The notes: generated by a model not told the origin, from the sequence alone. Numbered from the stretch's first letter, positions 45,763-54,464 are shown. The stretch: 64,000 nt of DNA from an uncultured Hyphomonas sp. (GCF_963675305.1 NZ_OY776147.1:2852001-2916000); one strand, 5' to 3'. Made by a program: numbers and translations.

Positions 45763-48156
45763 TTATCCTCTTAGCACACCGCCGCAGCCTTTGGCGACGG
45801 CCGCCACGACCTTGTCCATCAGGGCCTGGATGTCTTCATCCTTCAGCTTTTCCTTGGGCTGGATCGTCATCTCGAAGGCGACGGACTTCTTGTCGTCCGG
45901 CACGCCCTTGCCCTGATAGACGTCGAAGACTTCCACCTGGTCGATCAGCTGCTTGTCGGCGCCCTTGGCGAATTTGACGAGGTCTGCCGCCGGCACGGTC
46001 TCGTCCACCACGAACGCCATGTCGCGCCGGATCGGCGTCAGCTCCGACCGTTCGAGCACGGACTTGGTCTTGGTTGCTTTCGTCTTCATCAGCGGCAGTG
46101 CGTTGAGGTTCAGCTCGAAGCCGAAGGCCGGGCCTTCCACATCCAGCTGTTTCAGCACGCCGGGATGCAGCGCGCCAAAATGCGCAACCGTCACCTTCGG
46201 GCCGAGCTTCAGCGCCGCCGCCTGCCCCGGATGCCAGTGCGGCTGGGACGGCGGGGCGACCTGGAACCGGTCCCCCGGCTGGCCGAGCGCTTCGAGCACG
46301 GCGAAGAGGTCTGCCTTCGCGGCGTAGGAATCATAGGGCTTCGGCGCCCCCTGCCAGTGGCGTTCGGCCAACGGGCGGACGAGCGCCGCCACCACGGTGC
46401 GCTGGTCGTCCGGCCCATCGCCCAGATAGATCGGGCCCGCCTCGAAGAAGCGCGCGCCGGGCTCTCCCCGGTTCGCCGCGCGCTGGGCAGCGCCGGCCAG
46501 GTTTGCCAGGATCGACGGCCGCATCTGGTTGAGATCGCTCGCCACCGGGTTGGCGACCGTCAGGCTCTCCGGCGTCTTGCCGAACAGGGCCGCATTCGCC
46601 TTCGACATGAAGCTCCACGTCACCGCCTCAAGGAAGCCGCGCGCTGCCAGCACGCGCCGCGCCGTGCGCACGCGCGCCTGCATCGGAGTCGTGATCGCGC
46701 GGACGCCGCCTTCCGGCGCCGGCAGAGAGGTTGTCGGCAACTGGTCGTAACCGACCATGCGGGCAATCTCTTCGACGATGTCAGCCGACTGCTCCATGTC
46801 GAACCGGTAGCTCGGCGGCATCAGGTACCAGGCATCCCCGGCGTCTTCGACGGCGAATTCCAGATCCTTCAGGATACGGCGCATATCGGCGCTTTTGACT
46901 TTCAGGCCGGTCAGGCGCTCCACGTCTGCCGGATAGAACGTGACCTTGTCTGCGCGCGCCGGGATCATGCCCGCGACATTCGCCTTGGACACGGTGCCAC
47001 CGCCGAATTCGACGATCAGCGCCAGCGCCAGGTTCAGGCCATCGACACAGGATTGCGGATCGACCCCGCGCTCGAACCGGTAGCGCGCATCGGAATGGAT
47101 ACCGGTTGCACGGCCCGTGCGGGCGGTGCGCAGCGGATCGAACCAGGCGCTTTCGATGAACACATCCGTCGTCTCGGCCGAAACCGCCGTCGACTCACCC
47201 CCCATCACGCCGCCAAGGCCGATGGCGCCGCTATCATCAGCGATCACGCACATCTCTTCGCCGATGTCATAGGTCTTGCCGTCGATCGCGACGAGCTTCT
47301 CGCCCTTCTTGCCGAGACGCGCCGTGACAGCGCCCTGCAATTTGTCCGCATCATAGGCGTGCAGCGGACGGGCGCGGTCGAGCGAGATGAAGTTTGTCAC
47401 ATCCACCAGAAGCGAGCGCGGCTGGATGCCGACAGCTTTCAGCCGCTGCTGCATCCAGTCCGGTGACGGACCATTCTTTACGCCTTTGACCAGCGCGCCA
47501 GCGAACATCGGACAGGCTTCAGGTGCGTCCAGCCTGATCTCGACCGGACAGTCGAAGCTGCCGGAGACTTTCTTCACATCGTTGGGGATGAACCGCCCTG
47601 CCCCGGCCGCGGCGAGGTCGCGCGCAATGCCCTGCACGCCCAGCCAGTCCGGCCGGTTCGGCGTCACTTCGAAATCGATCACCGGATCGGCGAGGCCGAG
47701 CGCCTCGGCCGCCGGCGTGCCGAGCGGGATGGACTCGTCGAGGTCGGCGATGCCGTCATGGTCTTCGCCGGCTTCAATCTCCTTGGTTGAGCACATCATG
47801 CCGTGGCTTTCCACGCCGCGGATCTTGCGGGGCTTCTTGTCCAGCGCGAAGTCGAGCCCCGGAATATATGTGCCGAGCGGCGCATAGATCGCCGTCATGC
47901 CCGCACGCGCATTCGGCGCGCCGCAGACGATCTGCTTCATGCCGTCCACGGTTTCGACCTTGCACACGCGCAGCTTGTCCGCATCCGGATGAGGTTCTGC
48001 CTCGATCACCTTGCAGACGGTGAAGTCCTTCAGCTTCTCGCGCGGATCATGCACGTCCTCGACCTCAAGGCCAGCCTTCTGCATGCAGGCCAGAATCTCC
48101 TCCAGAGTCGCCTTGGAAGCGATGTGGTCGCTCAGCCAGGAAAGGGTGAATTTCAT
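45763..48156 (-). CDS. pheT: phenylalanyl-tRNA synthetase, beta subunit
   Basis: PheT is the tRNA-binding and editing subunit of the alpha2-beta2 phenylalanyl-tRNA synthetase. The 797-residue protein contains the N-terminal tRNA-binding fold (AEPHPDADKLRVCKVETVDG), B3/B4 editing domain, B5 domain, the catalytic-like core and a C-terminal ferredoxin-fold anticodon-binding domain ending MDKVVAAVAKGCGGVLRG. Length is normal. It lies third after pheS, separated from it by two genes, which is unusual. Confidence 0.96.
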   Translation of the reverse strand: MKFTLSWLSDHIASKATLEEILACMQKAGLEVEDVHDPREKLKDFTVCKVIEAEPHPDADKLRVCKVETVDGMKQIVCGAPNARAGMTAIYAPLGTYIPGLDFALDKKPRKIRGVESHGMMCSTKEIEAGEDHDGIADLDESIPLGTPAAEALGLADPVIDFEVTPNRPDWLGVQGIARDLAAAGAGRFIPNDVKKVSGSFDCPVEIRLDAPEACPMFAGALVKGVKNGPSPDWMQQRLKAVGIQPRSLLVDVTNFISLDRARPLHAYDADKLQGAVTARLGKKGEKLVAIDGKTYDIGEEMCVIADDSGAIGLGGVMGGESTAVSAETTDVFIESAWFDPLRTARTGRATGIHSDARYRFERGVDPQSCVDGLNLALALIVEFGGGTVSKANVAGMIPARADKVTFYPADVERLTGLKVKSADMRRILKDLEFAVEDAGDAWYLMPPSYRFDMEQSADIVEEIARMVGYDQLPTTSLPAPEGGVRAITTPMQARVRTARRVLAARGFLEAVTWSFMSKANAALFGKTPESLTVANPVASDLNQMRPSILANLAGAAQRAANRGEPGARFFEAGPIYLGDGPDDQRTVVAALVRPLAERHWQGAPKPYDSYAAKADLFAVLEALGQPGDRFQVAPPSQPHWHPGQAAALKLGPKVTVAHFGALHPGVLKQLDVEGPAFGFELNLNALPLMKTKATKTKSVLERSELTPIRRDMAFVVDETVPAADLVKFAKGADKQLIDQVEVFDVYQGKGVPDDKKSVAFEMTIQPKEKLKDEDIQALMDKVVAAVAKGCGGVLRG

Positions 48157-48159
48157 CGT

Positions 48160-48780
48160 CTATTCCAGTTCGGGATCTAATGCGTCTTGAACCTGACTGA
48201 CCGGGGACAGGTTCTCAGACAGGTTCTCAAAAATATCTTCTTCGCTGCGCGTGCAGGCCTTCACACGCCGGGCGGGTGAGTTCTCCGACAGGCCGTCGAC
48301 CTCCCAGCAGCGTTTGAACACAGAGCAATAGCAGACCCGCATGGTCAGCTCGCCCCACTTGTCAGCCGTTTCCGCCTGCACAGCCGGGCTGATGGCGTCC
48401 GCCGGCCAGGAAATCCGCAAGGCGTTGATCGTTTCCCCCGGCGCGACAGCGCGCCCGACCATGCTCGTCCATGACAGGTCGTAACCGCCTGGCAACGTGT
48501 CACGATAGGCATCAAGACTGTCCAGGCGTTCGCCATCTTCCAGTATGTCGACCGATTCGATCAGCGCCGGGCCGACACCGCTGTTGCGGAACCGGACACC
48601 AATGTCGCGGACATGTGGTTCTGTGGAGATATATCCGTCCGCCTGCAGCACTGGATAAACAGAGCCGTGCTGCTGGGCTCGCATGACGCGGCCCTGATCC
48701 CAGGCAATGAAGACCGCGAGCGCGCTGGTCACCACCGCGCAGATCGCAATCACCATTTCTACCTTGTTGCCTGTGCCCAT
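48160..48780 (-). CDS. unknown single-pass membrane protein between pheS and pheT
   Basis: The 206-residue protein has an N-terminal membrane helix (about 7-27, MVIAICAVVTSALAVFIAW) and a soluble domain with a DIGVRFRNSGVGPALIESVDIL segment that looks like a beta-sandwich. I recognise no family. It ends 3 bases before pheT and follows the ASCH gene closely, so it is very likely co-transcribed and translationally coupled. Function is unknown. Confidence 0.78.
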   Translation of the reverse strand: MGTGNKVEMVIAICAVVTSALAVFIAWDQGRVMRAQQHGSVYPVLQADGYISTEPHVRDIGVRFRNSGVGPALIESVDILEDGERLDSLDAYRDTLPGGYDLSWTSMVGRAVAPGETINALRISWPADAISPAVQAETADKWGELTMRVCYCSVFKRCWEVDGLSENSPARRVKACTRSEEDIFENLSENLSPVSQVQDALDPELE

Positions 48781-48789
48781 GCCCGCCTC

Positions 48790-49239
48790 CTACGCCACGG
48801 CCCCGGCGCGTTCCTGCGCGAGGTGCTGAGGGGCCGCCGCCGCGAACTCGTCATCGAGAACTTTCTCCAGACGGAAGGTTTCAAAAAACACATCCATGTC
48901 TTCGGCGAACACGCCATTCCGGGTGAAATATTCCCGGTGTGCACTTTGCCAGTAGTCGAGGCTGAGATCGCCCTCACCTTCCAGCGCAGCCAGTTCCTGT
49001 GTCACGTCAGCGAACTTCATCCGCGTGACCGTTTCTGTCTTCAGAATCGCAACCCGGCGGCCATCGCCGCTCATCAGGTAACCGCGCTCACCCTCAACCG
49101 GCACTGGCTGGATGCCTGTGTCACTACAGGTCGCCGTCTTGACACCCGCCACGATCAGCGCCGCCAGACGGTCGGCCAGTTCGGGGCCGTCCCCGAAGGT
49201 CCATTCCGGCAGATCAGAGGAGGATGGGCTCGCCGTCAC
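48790..49239 (-). CDS. ASCH domain protein
   Basis: The 149-residue protein has an ASCH fold: WTFGDGPELADRLAALIVAGVKTATC, the EGERGYLMSGDGRRVAILKTETV strand set, and EGEGDLSLDYWQSAHREYF at the C terminus. ASCH proteins resemble PUA/ YqfB amidohydrolases acting on modified nucleosides or RNA. The GTG start at 49239 overlaps the pheS TGA (GTGA), with GGAGGG upstream, so it is translated from the pheS message. A longer frame is antisense to pheS. Confidence 0.85.
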   Translation of the reverse strand: MTASPSSSDLPEWTFGDGPELADRLAALIVAGVKTATCSDTGIQPVPVEGERGYLMSGDGRRVAILKTETVTRMKFADVTQELAALEGEGDLSLDYWQSAHREYFTRNGVFAEDMDVFFETFRLEKVLDDEFAAAAPQHLAQERAGAVA

Positions 49240-50312
49240 GACAGCCCTCCGCTGACGGAGGGCGTGCTCCACGGCGCGAAGCCGTAGTGACGCGTCCATT
49301 GCGGATCGGCCTCGAAATACGGGCGCAGGTCCGGCATGCCATATTTCAGCATGGCCAGACGGTCGATCCCCATGCCAAAGGCAAAGCCCTGATATTCGTT
49401 CGGGTCGATGCCGCAATTGCGCAGCACGTTCGGGTGCACCATGCCGCTGCCCAAAATCTCCATCCAGCTGTCGCCGGCGCCGATCTCGATCGTCTCGCCC
49501 TTGCGGGTGTATTTCACATCCATCTCGGCCGATGGCTCCGTGAACGGAAAGAAGTGCGGGCGGAAGCGGGCTTCCACAGTGTCGACTTCGAAGAAGGCTT
49601 TCACGAAATCGATCAGGCAGCCTTTCAGGTGCCCCATATGGGTGCCCTTCTCGATGACGAGGCCTTCGACCTGGTGGAACATCGGCGTGTGCGTCGCGTC
49701 CCAGTCGTTCCGGTAGACCCGGCCCGGCACGAGAATGCGGATCGGCGGCTTCTGATCCATCATGGTGCGGATCTGGACCGGAGACGTATGCGTGCGCAGC
49801 ACTTTCGGCGTGTCACCTTCCCCCGCCTTCATGAAGAAGGTGTCGTGCGTCTCGCGCGCCGGGTGGCCTTCCGGGAAGTTCAGCGCGGTGAAATTGTGCC
49901 AGTCGTCTTCCACGTCCGGGCCTTCGGCCACGGTGAAGCCCATATCGCCGAAAATGGCCGCGACTTCCTCGAACACCTGCATCACCGGGTGCAGCGCGCC
50001 GGCCTTCGGGCCGGGGGCCGGCGGCAGGGTCAGATCCAGCTTTTCGCTGGCCAGCTGTTTCTCCAGCGCTTCGGCTTCCAGTTCGGCCTTGCGGGCGGTG
50101 ATCGCATCATTCACGCGGTTCTTCAGCGCGTTCAGCTTGGGGCCGTTTTCCTTGCGCTCTTCGGGGCTCATCTTGCCGAGCGAGCTCATCAGGCCGGAGA
50201 CCCTGCCCTTCTTGCCGAGTTCGGCCACACGGACCGCGTCCAGCGTGTCCAGGTCAGCCGCGGCAGCCACCGCCGCAAGCGCTTCGTTTTCGATGGTCGT
50301 AATATCGGACAA
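49236..50312 (-). CDS. pheS: phenylalanyl-tRNA synthetase, alpha subunit
   Basis: PheS is the catalytic class II subunit. The 358-residue protein has an N-terminal coiled coil (about 5-90), motif 1 (HPVMQVFEEVAAIFGDMGF), motif 2 (FRPHFFPFTEPSAEMDV) and motif 3 (GFAFGMGIDRLAMLKYG). The start is most likely TTG at 50312 (LSDITTIENEAL); the frame extends upstream to 50396 but crosses a terminator. Its stop overlaps the ASCH start. Confidence 0.94.
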   Translation of the reverse strand: MSDITTIENEALAAVAAAADLDTLDAVRVAELGKKGRVSGLMSSLGKMSPEERKENGPKLNALKNRVNDAITARKAELEAEALEKQLASEKLDLTLPPAPGPKAGALHPVMQVFEEVAAIFGDMGFTVAEGPDVEDDWHNFTALNFPEGHPARETHDTFFMKAGEGDTPKVLRTHTSPVQIRTMMDQKPPIRILVPGRVYRNDWDATHTPMFHQVEGLVIEKGTHMGHLKGCLIDFVKAFFEVDTVEARFRPHFFPFTEPSAEMDVKYTRKGETIEIGAGDSWMEILGSGMVHPNVLRNCGIDPNEYQGFAFGMGIDRLAMLKYGMPDLRPYFEADPQWTRHYGFAPWSTPSVSGGLS

Positions 50313-50381
50313 GGTCTTGCCCCTTTTATGTTTCCGCGGGCTTTTTAGGCGCTTCGCGGGATCATGCAAATCCGGAAACGG

Positions 50382-50409
50382 AAAAGCCCGGCACACTGGC
50401 CGGGCTTTC
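50382..50409 (-). terminator. terminator or attenuator between the rplT unit and pheS
   Basis: AAAGCCCGG and CCGGGCTTT (50383-50391 and 50400-50408) form a strong stem. Read on the minus strand it is followed by TTTTCC. It lies 65 bases after the small basic gene and 70 before pheS. It could end the infC-rpmI-rplT unit or act as a pheST attenuator; no Phe-rich leader peptide could be found. Confidence 0.6.
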
Positions 50410-50473
50410 TCTCATTCAATTCGGCGGCGGCCCTTTCAGGCGGTCACCGGCGGCGCGGGGCCTCACAGAAAGC

Positions 50474-50635
50474 TTACTTGCCGGCAGCTTTCTTGCGGGC
50501 GAGACGCGCACGCTTGGTGTTGCCAAACACGCGGACTTTCGACCGCTTGCCGAGATTGGCCTTCCAGGTCGCGTTGCGGCGCTTGACGCGCGGCTTCTTG
50601 GCCGGGTGCAGAACGGAGTTCGGGGACTTCGACAT
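50474..50635 (-). CDS. 53-residue highly basic protein downstream of rplT (novel small ribosomal-protein candidate)
   Basis: The reading frame begins ATG at 50635 with AGGAA eight bases before it and ends TAA at 50474. It encodes MSKSPNSVLHPAKKPRVK and onward to KKAAGK: 19 of 53 residues are Lys or Arg, with a single Trp and few acidic residues. The composition, single helix-friendly middle (LGKRSKVRVFGNTKRARLARKK) and position 29 bases after rplT within the infC-rpmI-rplT unit are those of a small ribosomal protein. It does not match L34, L35, L36, S21 or THX by eye. It is short enough to be missed by annotation pipelines. Confidence 0.75.
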   Translation of the reverse strand: MSKSPNSVLHPAKKPRVKRRNATWKANLGKRSKVRVFGNTKRARLARKKAAGK

Positions 50636-50663
50636 CGGGAAATTCCTGACTGGTCTTTATGAC

Positions 50664-51026
50664 TTAAGCGAGGGCCGCTTTGGCCTGAGCCACCAGGGCG
50701 CCGAATGCGTCCGGGTCCTTGATGGCGATGTCGGACATGACTTTCCGGTCGACTTCGATACCGGCTTTGGTCAGGCCATTGATGAACTGGGAATAGTTCA
50801 TTTCGTCGTCGTGGATGCGGACAGCGGCGTTGATGCGCTGGATCCAGAGCGAGCGGAACTTCCGCTTTTTGACTTTACGGCCGACATAGGCGTACTGGCC
50901 GGCTTCCCAGACGGACTGGTGCGCGATGCGGAACGTATTCTTGCGGCGGTTACGGAAACCCTTTGCCTGCTTCAGGATTTTCTTGTGGCGGGCGTGGGCA
51001 GGAACTTTAGCGCGGGAGCGGGGCAT
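50664..51026 (-). CDS. rplT: 50S ribosomal protein L20
   Basis: L20 is essential for early 50S assembly. The 120-residue protein has the typical basic N-terminal tail (MPRSRAKVPAHARHKKILKQ) and a globular C-terminal domain (RKFRSLWIQRINAAVR, YSQFINGLTKAGIEVDRK). It follows rpmI by 47 bases. In many bacteria L20 represses its own operon by binding the infC-rpmI leader. Confidence 0.98.
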   Translation of the reverse strand: MPRSRAKVPAHARHKKILKQAKGFRNRRKNTFRIAHQSVWEAGQYAYVGRKVKKRKFRSLWIQRINAAVRIHDDEMNYSQFINGLTKAGIEVDRKVMSDIAIKDPDAFGALVAQAKAALA

Positions 51027-51072
51027 CTGAGCCTCCTTCTTTCAAGATCAGTATTAAGTCAGCGACGGCGGC

Positions 51073-51273
51073 TTAGAGGCCGTACGGCAGGAACTTTTTC
51101 ACACGGGCTTCATCAGCCTTGGCGCCGACGGACGTGCCGCGGTTCTGGCGGATGTACTTTGCATTGTGGCTGATCAGGCGGTGACGCTTGCCAGCGACGC
51201 CGTGCTTCAGCTTGCCTGTTGCGGTGATCTTGAAGCGCTTTGCAGCGGCCTTCTTGGTCTTCATCTTCGGCAT
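51073..51273 (-). CDS. rpmI: 50S ribosomal protein L35
   Basis: The 66-residue protein starts MPKMKTKKAAAKRFKITATG and has HGVAGKRHRLISHNAK, which define L35. ATG 51273 follows AGGAG by seven bases; the longer frame to 51327 is not supported. It lies between infC and rplT as in most bacteria, after a 284-base gap that carries the 11-bp repeat. Confidence 0.98.
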   Translation of the reverse strand: MPKMKTKKAAAKRFKITATGKLKHGVAGKRHRLISHNAKYIRQNRGTSVGAKADEARVKKFLPYGL

Positions 51274-51506
51274 TTCATTCTCCTTGTTTCGTGGAGCTCG
51301 CACCCTTGCGGGCGGCCCGGTTTTCATGAGTGGAGGGCATGCCGTTCGCCAGCACCACTCGGAAGAGGCGGCTTATGGCGGATTGGGACAAGGGAATCAA
51401 GGGGCGAAAGCGGCTGGAAATGCACTTGAAAAGGCCCCGCCCCTTTCCCGGAAATTCCCCGCATGAACGGGAAAAGCCGGCAGGGTCCGCCCAGCCGGCT
51501 CTTGAA

Positions 51507-51540
51507 GGTGTATAGACGGTGTCTAGAGGGTCTTTATGAG
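51507..51540. repeat. phased 11-bp tandem repeat, copy 2
   Basis: Three units are present head to tail: GGTGTATAGAC (51507-51517), GGTGTCTAGAG (51518-51528) and the diverged GGTCTTTATGAG (51529-51540). The first two differ from those at 13878-13899 by one base. As there, the array lies just downstream of a minus-strand gene stop (infC stop at 51558), in the gap before rpmI. Confidence 0.7.
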
Positions 51541-51557
51541 TGTGCTCAGCGCCCCGT

Positions 51558-52082
51558 TCAGCGCGGCGTCAGGACCATCGTCATCTGGCGGCCTTCGAGC
51601 TTCGGCTCCAGCTCGACTTTCGCCATTTCGTCGAAGTCTTCCTTCACCCGGTTCAGCAGTTCCATGCCGAGATGCTGGTGCGCCATTTCCCGGCCACGGA
51701 AGCGCAGGGTCACCTTCACCTTGTCGCCTGCCTCAAAGAAGCGCGTCATCGCCTTCGCTTTGACTTCATAGTCATGCACGTCGATGTTCGGACGCATCTT
51801 GATTTCTTTGAGTTCGGAATTCTTCTGCTTCTTCTTCGCAGCGGCTTTTTTCTTCCGCTCCTCGAAACGCAGCTTGCCATAGTCGAGAATCTTGACGACG
51901 GGCACTTCCTGGTTCGGCGAAACTTCGACAAGGTCCATGCTCGCTTCACGCGCAGCATCCAGAGCAGCTGCCAGCGGCATAACTCCCTGTTTCTCACCGT
52001 GTTCGTCGATCAACAGGACCTTTGCGGCCTTGATGTCGTCATTGGTGCGCGGTCCCTTTTCCTTCTGGGGCGCTTCATTCAT
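51558..52082 (-). CDS. infC: translation initiation factor IF-3
   Basis: IF-3 prevents premature subunit joining and proof-reads start codons. The 174-residue protein has the N-terminal domain (TNDDIKAAKVLLIDEHGEKQGVM), the Lys-rich linker (ERKKKAAAKKKQKNSELKEI) and the C-terminal domain ending RQMTMVLTPR. The ATG at 52082 lacks a good ribosome site, consistent with the poor starts on which IF-3 autoregulates. An inverted repeat is in its leader. Confidence 0.97.
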   Translation of the reverse strand: MNEAPQKEKGPRTNDDIKAAKVLLIDEHGEKQGVMPLAAALDAAREASMDLVEVSPNQEVPVVKILDYGKLRFEERKKKAAAKKKQKNSELKEIKMRPNIDVHDYEVKAKAMTRFFEAGDKVKVTLRFRGREMAHQHLGMELLNRVKEDFDEMAKVELEPKLEGRQMTMVLTPR

Positions 52083-52131
52083 TGGTCTGCGAGCTATAGC
52101 CGATCTCCTTTATGGCTGTTCTCAGGATGCC

Positions 52132-52161
52132 TGAATATGCCTGTAGTTGCTGGCATATTCA
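52132..52161. promoter_or_regulatory. 10-bp inverted repeat in the infC upstream region
   Basis: TGAATATGCC (52132-52141) and GGCATATTCA (52152-52161) are perfect inverted copies with a 10-base spacer. The site is 50-80 bases before the infC ATG. It may be an RNA hairpin of the infC leader or a protein site. There is no T-tract on the minus side, so it is not an obvious terminator of the upstream glycosyltransferase gene. Confidence 0.5.
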
Positions 52162-52195
52162 AGAAAAAGCGCACTCGGCAAAATTTGCCGTGCGG

Positions 52196-53230
52196 TCAAG
52201 TGGGAAGCACACCCAGCGCCAGGATTGAGCGCCAGACCGTGTCAACTTCCAGTTCGGCAAGCGTCGGGGCCGAATTGATGATCGGCGACCGGGCCCCGCG
52301 CGGGGCGGCATGGTCGGGGTTGCTTTCATTGGTGGCGAACAGGGCCACGCCCGGCGCACCGGCGATGGCCGCCATATGCATCGGGCCAGTATCGTTGCCG
52401 ACAACGAAGGCGGCTTTCTCGGCCAGGGTCACGATCTGGAACAGGTCGGTGCGGGTGACGAGGCTCTTGGCCCGCTTCTCCAGCTTCAATATGTCCTGCG
52501 CAATCTTGCCTTCGGCCTTTCCGCCGATAATGGCGGGCGTGACGCCTGCATCGGCGACCCGTTTGGCCAGTTCGGCAAACCGTTCCACCGGCCAGCGCTT
52601 GGCTTCGCGGTGCTCAGACGCGCCCGGAATCAGCAGCATGTACGGCTGTTCCAGCCCGAAATAGGCCGGCTGCAGACGCGGCGCATCGCGCAGTTTCGGC
52701 CGCACCCAGCTGAGGTCCGGTTTCGGGAAATTCTGACGGTTCCAGCGCCCGTCCGGTGCAACACCCGCCACGGCCAGCTGTTCGGCCAGCCGGTCGATCG
52801 AGTGCATGGTCGCCCGGTCCGGATTGTCGTGGAAGAAGGCCGCCTTCTCGTGGTGGCCGGACCAGAGCGGCGCCTTGCCCGTGCGGCTCAGCGCCGTGAA
52901 ATAATTCTTCGTCCGCCCGGAGGTCTGGAAGTCATAGATGATGTCGTATTTCGACTTGCGGATCCGGCTAAGCAGCGCTGTCGTCGCCTTCATCGTGGCG
53001 GGGCGCCCGTCGGTCTCGATCCGGTCAAAGTACGGGCAATGCTTGGCGAACTCCTCATAGGGCGGCGTCGTCAGCAGCGTGATCCGGGCTGACGGGTGGA
53101 ATTCGCGCACGGCTTTCATGGCGCCCAGCGCCAGCACAAAGTCCCCGAGCGCGCTCAGCTTGATGACCAGTACTTCCTTTGCGCCAGCCCCCGGATTGAC
53201 CGGGCTGGCCAGTTTTGCGGTTTTCGCCAT
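52196..53230 (-). CDS. GT9-family glycosyltransferase (heptosyltransferase-like)
   Basis: The 344-residue protein has the GT9 two-domain Rossmann fold: VLVIKLSALGDFVLALGAMKAV at the N terminus, PYMLLIPGASEHREAKRWPVERFAELA at the domain junction, and GNDTGPMHMAAIAGAPGVALFATNESNPDHAAP for donor binding, with the SGNDTG-like loop. It would add ADP-heptose or a similar sugar to LPS core on the inner face of the membrane. It follows the GT4 gene by 18 bases. Confidence 0.9.
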   Translation of the reverse strand: MAKTAKLASPVNPGAGAKEVLVIKLSALGDFVLALGAMKAVREFHPSARITLLTTPPYEEFAKHCPYFDRIETDGRPATMKATTALLSRIRKSKYDIIYDFQTSGRTKNYFTALSRTGKAPLWSGHHEKAAFFHDNPDRATMHSIDRLAEQLAVAGVAPDGRWNRQNFPKPDLSWVRPKLRDAPRLQPAYFGLEQPYMLLIPGASEHREAKRWPVERFAELAKRVADAGVTPAIIGGKAEGKIAQDILKLEKRAKSLVTRTDLFQIVTLAEKAAFVVGNDTGPMHMAAIAGAPGVALFATNESNPDHAAPRGARSPIINSAPTLAELEVDTVWRSILALGVLPT

Positions 53231-53248
53231 GCCTACCTCGTCGGTCCC

Positions 53249-54421
53249 CTAACCGATCAGGCGCTTATAGACGCCGAGGGTGGCCATCTGAAGCCCCCGC
53301 TTGGAGAAATGGCTGCGGACATGTTCCTGCCCGGCCTTTCCCATGCCGGCGCGGGCGGTTTTCCCGACCGCCAGAAGGGCCCGGATCGCGCCTGCCAGCG
53401 CCGCCGCATCGCCCGGCTGGAAGCGGGCGCCCGTCTCCCCGTCGAGCACGGTTTCGCGCCCGCCGCCATGATCGGACACGATCACCGGCCGCGCCATGGC
53501 GGAGGCTTCGGCCGCCGTCCGGCCGAAGGCTTCCGGCCGGGTCGAGGGCGCCATGACGATATCGCTGGCAAGGTAGGCGGCCGGCATATCCGTCTCATGG
53601 CCCACGACCAGCACCTGCCCGTCGAGCTGTAATTGCCGGATCGTGTCATAGATGCGGCCTTCATAGGCATCGCGGCCCTGCGCATCGCCGGCGAGGACAA
53701 GAACGAGCCCGTCCCGCTCTTCCGGCGCCAGCAGGCCCAGCGCCCTGATTGCAAGCAGCTGGCCTTTCCACTCGGTCAGGCGGCCCGGCAGGAACAGGGT
53801 CAGGCGTTTGTCGTCTTTCAGGCCCCAGCGCGTCCGAACGTCCTCGATGCGCTGCGGTGTGACGGCGCCCGGATAAAAAGCTTCGAGATCCACCCCCCGC
53901 GGGATGGTCACGATCCGCTCCGGCGGGATGTCGTGGACCCGCTGCACATGCGCCGCGATCCACTGGGAATTGGCGATCACCAGGTCGCCCTTCGCCATGA
54001 CGGAATTGTATTTCCGCTTCAGGCCTTCCTCTCCGGAATAGGCGCCGTGATACGTCGTGACGAAGGGCACGCCGGTGGCCTTCGCCGCCGCATAGGCACT
54101 CCAGGCCGGCGCGCGGGACCGGGCATGGACAAGGTTAACGCCCTCACTCCGGATGATCCGTTTCAGCTTGCCTTCATTGAGTTTCAGCACGACGGGATTC
54201 TTGGATTTGGCATCCATGCGGAACAGCTGGCCGCCCAGTTTTTCGAACTCGCCTTCGAGGCGACCGCCACGGCTGGCCAGCAAGGCCCGGCCGCCCGCTT
54301 CCACGATGGCTTCGGTCACTTCCAGCACGGTGCGCTCCACGCCGCCTGCGGACAATTCGGGGGCGACCTGCAGGATGGTCTTGCCGGTCAGATCGGGAAA
54401 AGGTTCCAAGTCGCGTGCCAC
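53249..54421 (-). CDS. GT4-family glycosyltransferase
   Basis: The 390-residue protein is a GT-B retaining glycosyltransferase: ILQVAPELSAGGVERTVLEV, then LFLPGRLTEWKGQLLAIRAL and RPEAFGRTAAEASAMARPVIVSDHGG, where the two Glu of the E-x7-E motif are seen. It probably acts in LPS core or O-antigen synthesis with the GT9 gene downstream. GTG 54421 was chosen as start (VARDLEPFPDLTGKT); the frame is open to 54484 but that part overlaps the divergent hydrolase gene. Confidence 0.88.
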   Translation of the reverse strand: MARDLEPFPDLTGKTILQVAPELSAGGVERTVLEVTEAIVEAGGRALLASRGGRLEGEFEKLGGQLFRMDAKSKNPVVLKLNEGKLKRIIRSEGVNLVHARSRAPAWSAYAAAKATGVPFVTTYHGAYSGEEGLKRKYNSVMAKGDLVIANSQWIAAHVQRVHDIPPERIVTIPRGVDLEAFYPGAVTPQRIEDVRTRWGLKDDKRLTLFLPGRLTEWKGQLLAIRALGLLAPEERDGLVLVLAGDAQGRDAYEGRIYDTIRQLQLDGQVLVVGHETDMPAAYLASDIVMAPSTRPEAFGRTAAEASAMARPVIVSDHGGGRETVLDGETGARFQPGDAAALAGAIRALLAVGKTARAGMGKAGQEHVRSHFSKRGLQMATLGVYKRLIG

Positions 54422-54464
54422 CCATTCGCTTGACAGGCGAGAGAGATGGCGGAACGGACAGGTT

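Noticed and set aside
48790..49416. Longer start for the ASCH gene
   Set aside because: The extra 59 codons overlap pheS in another frame; the GTG at 49239 has a ribosome site and the GTGA overlap typical of coupled genes.
50313..50396. N-terminal extension of PheS as a real coding part or Phe leader
   Set aside because: The segment spans half of a terminator stem, is not conserved in PheS structure, and has only two Phe codons.
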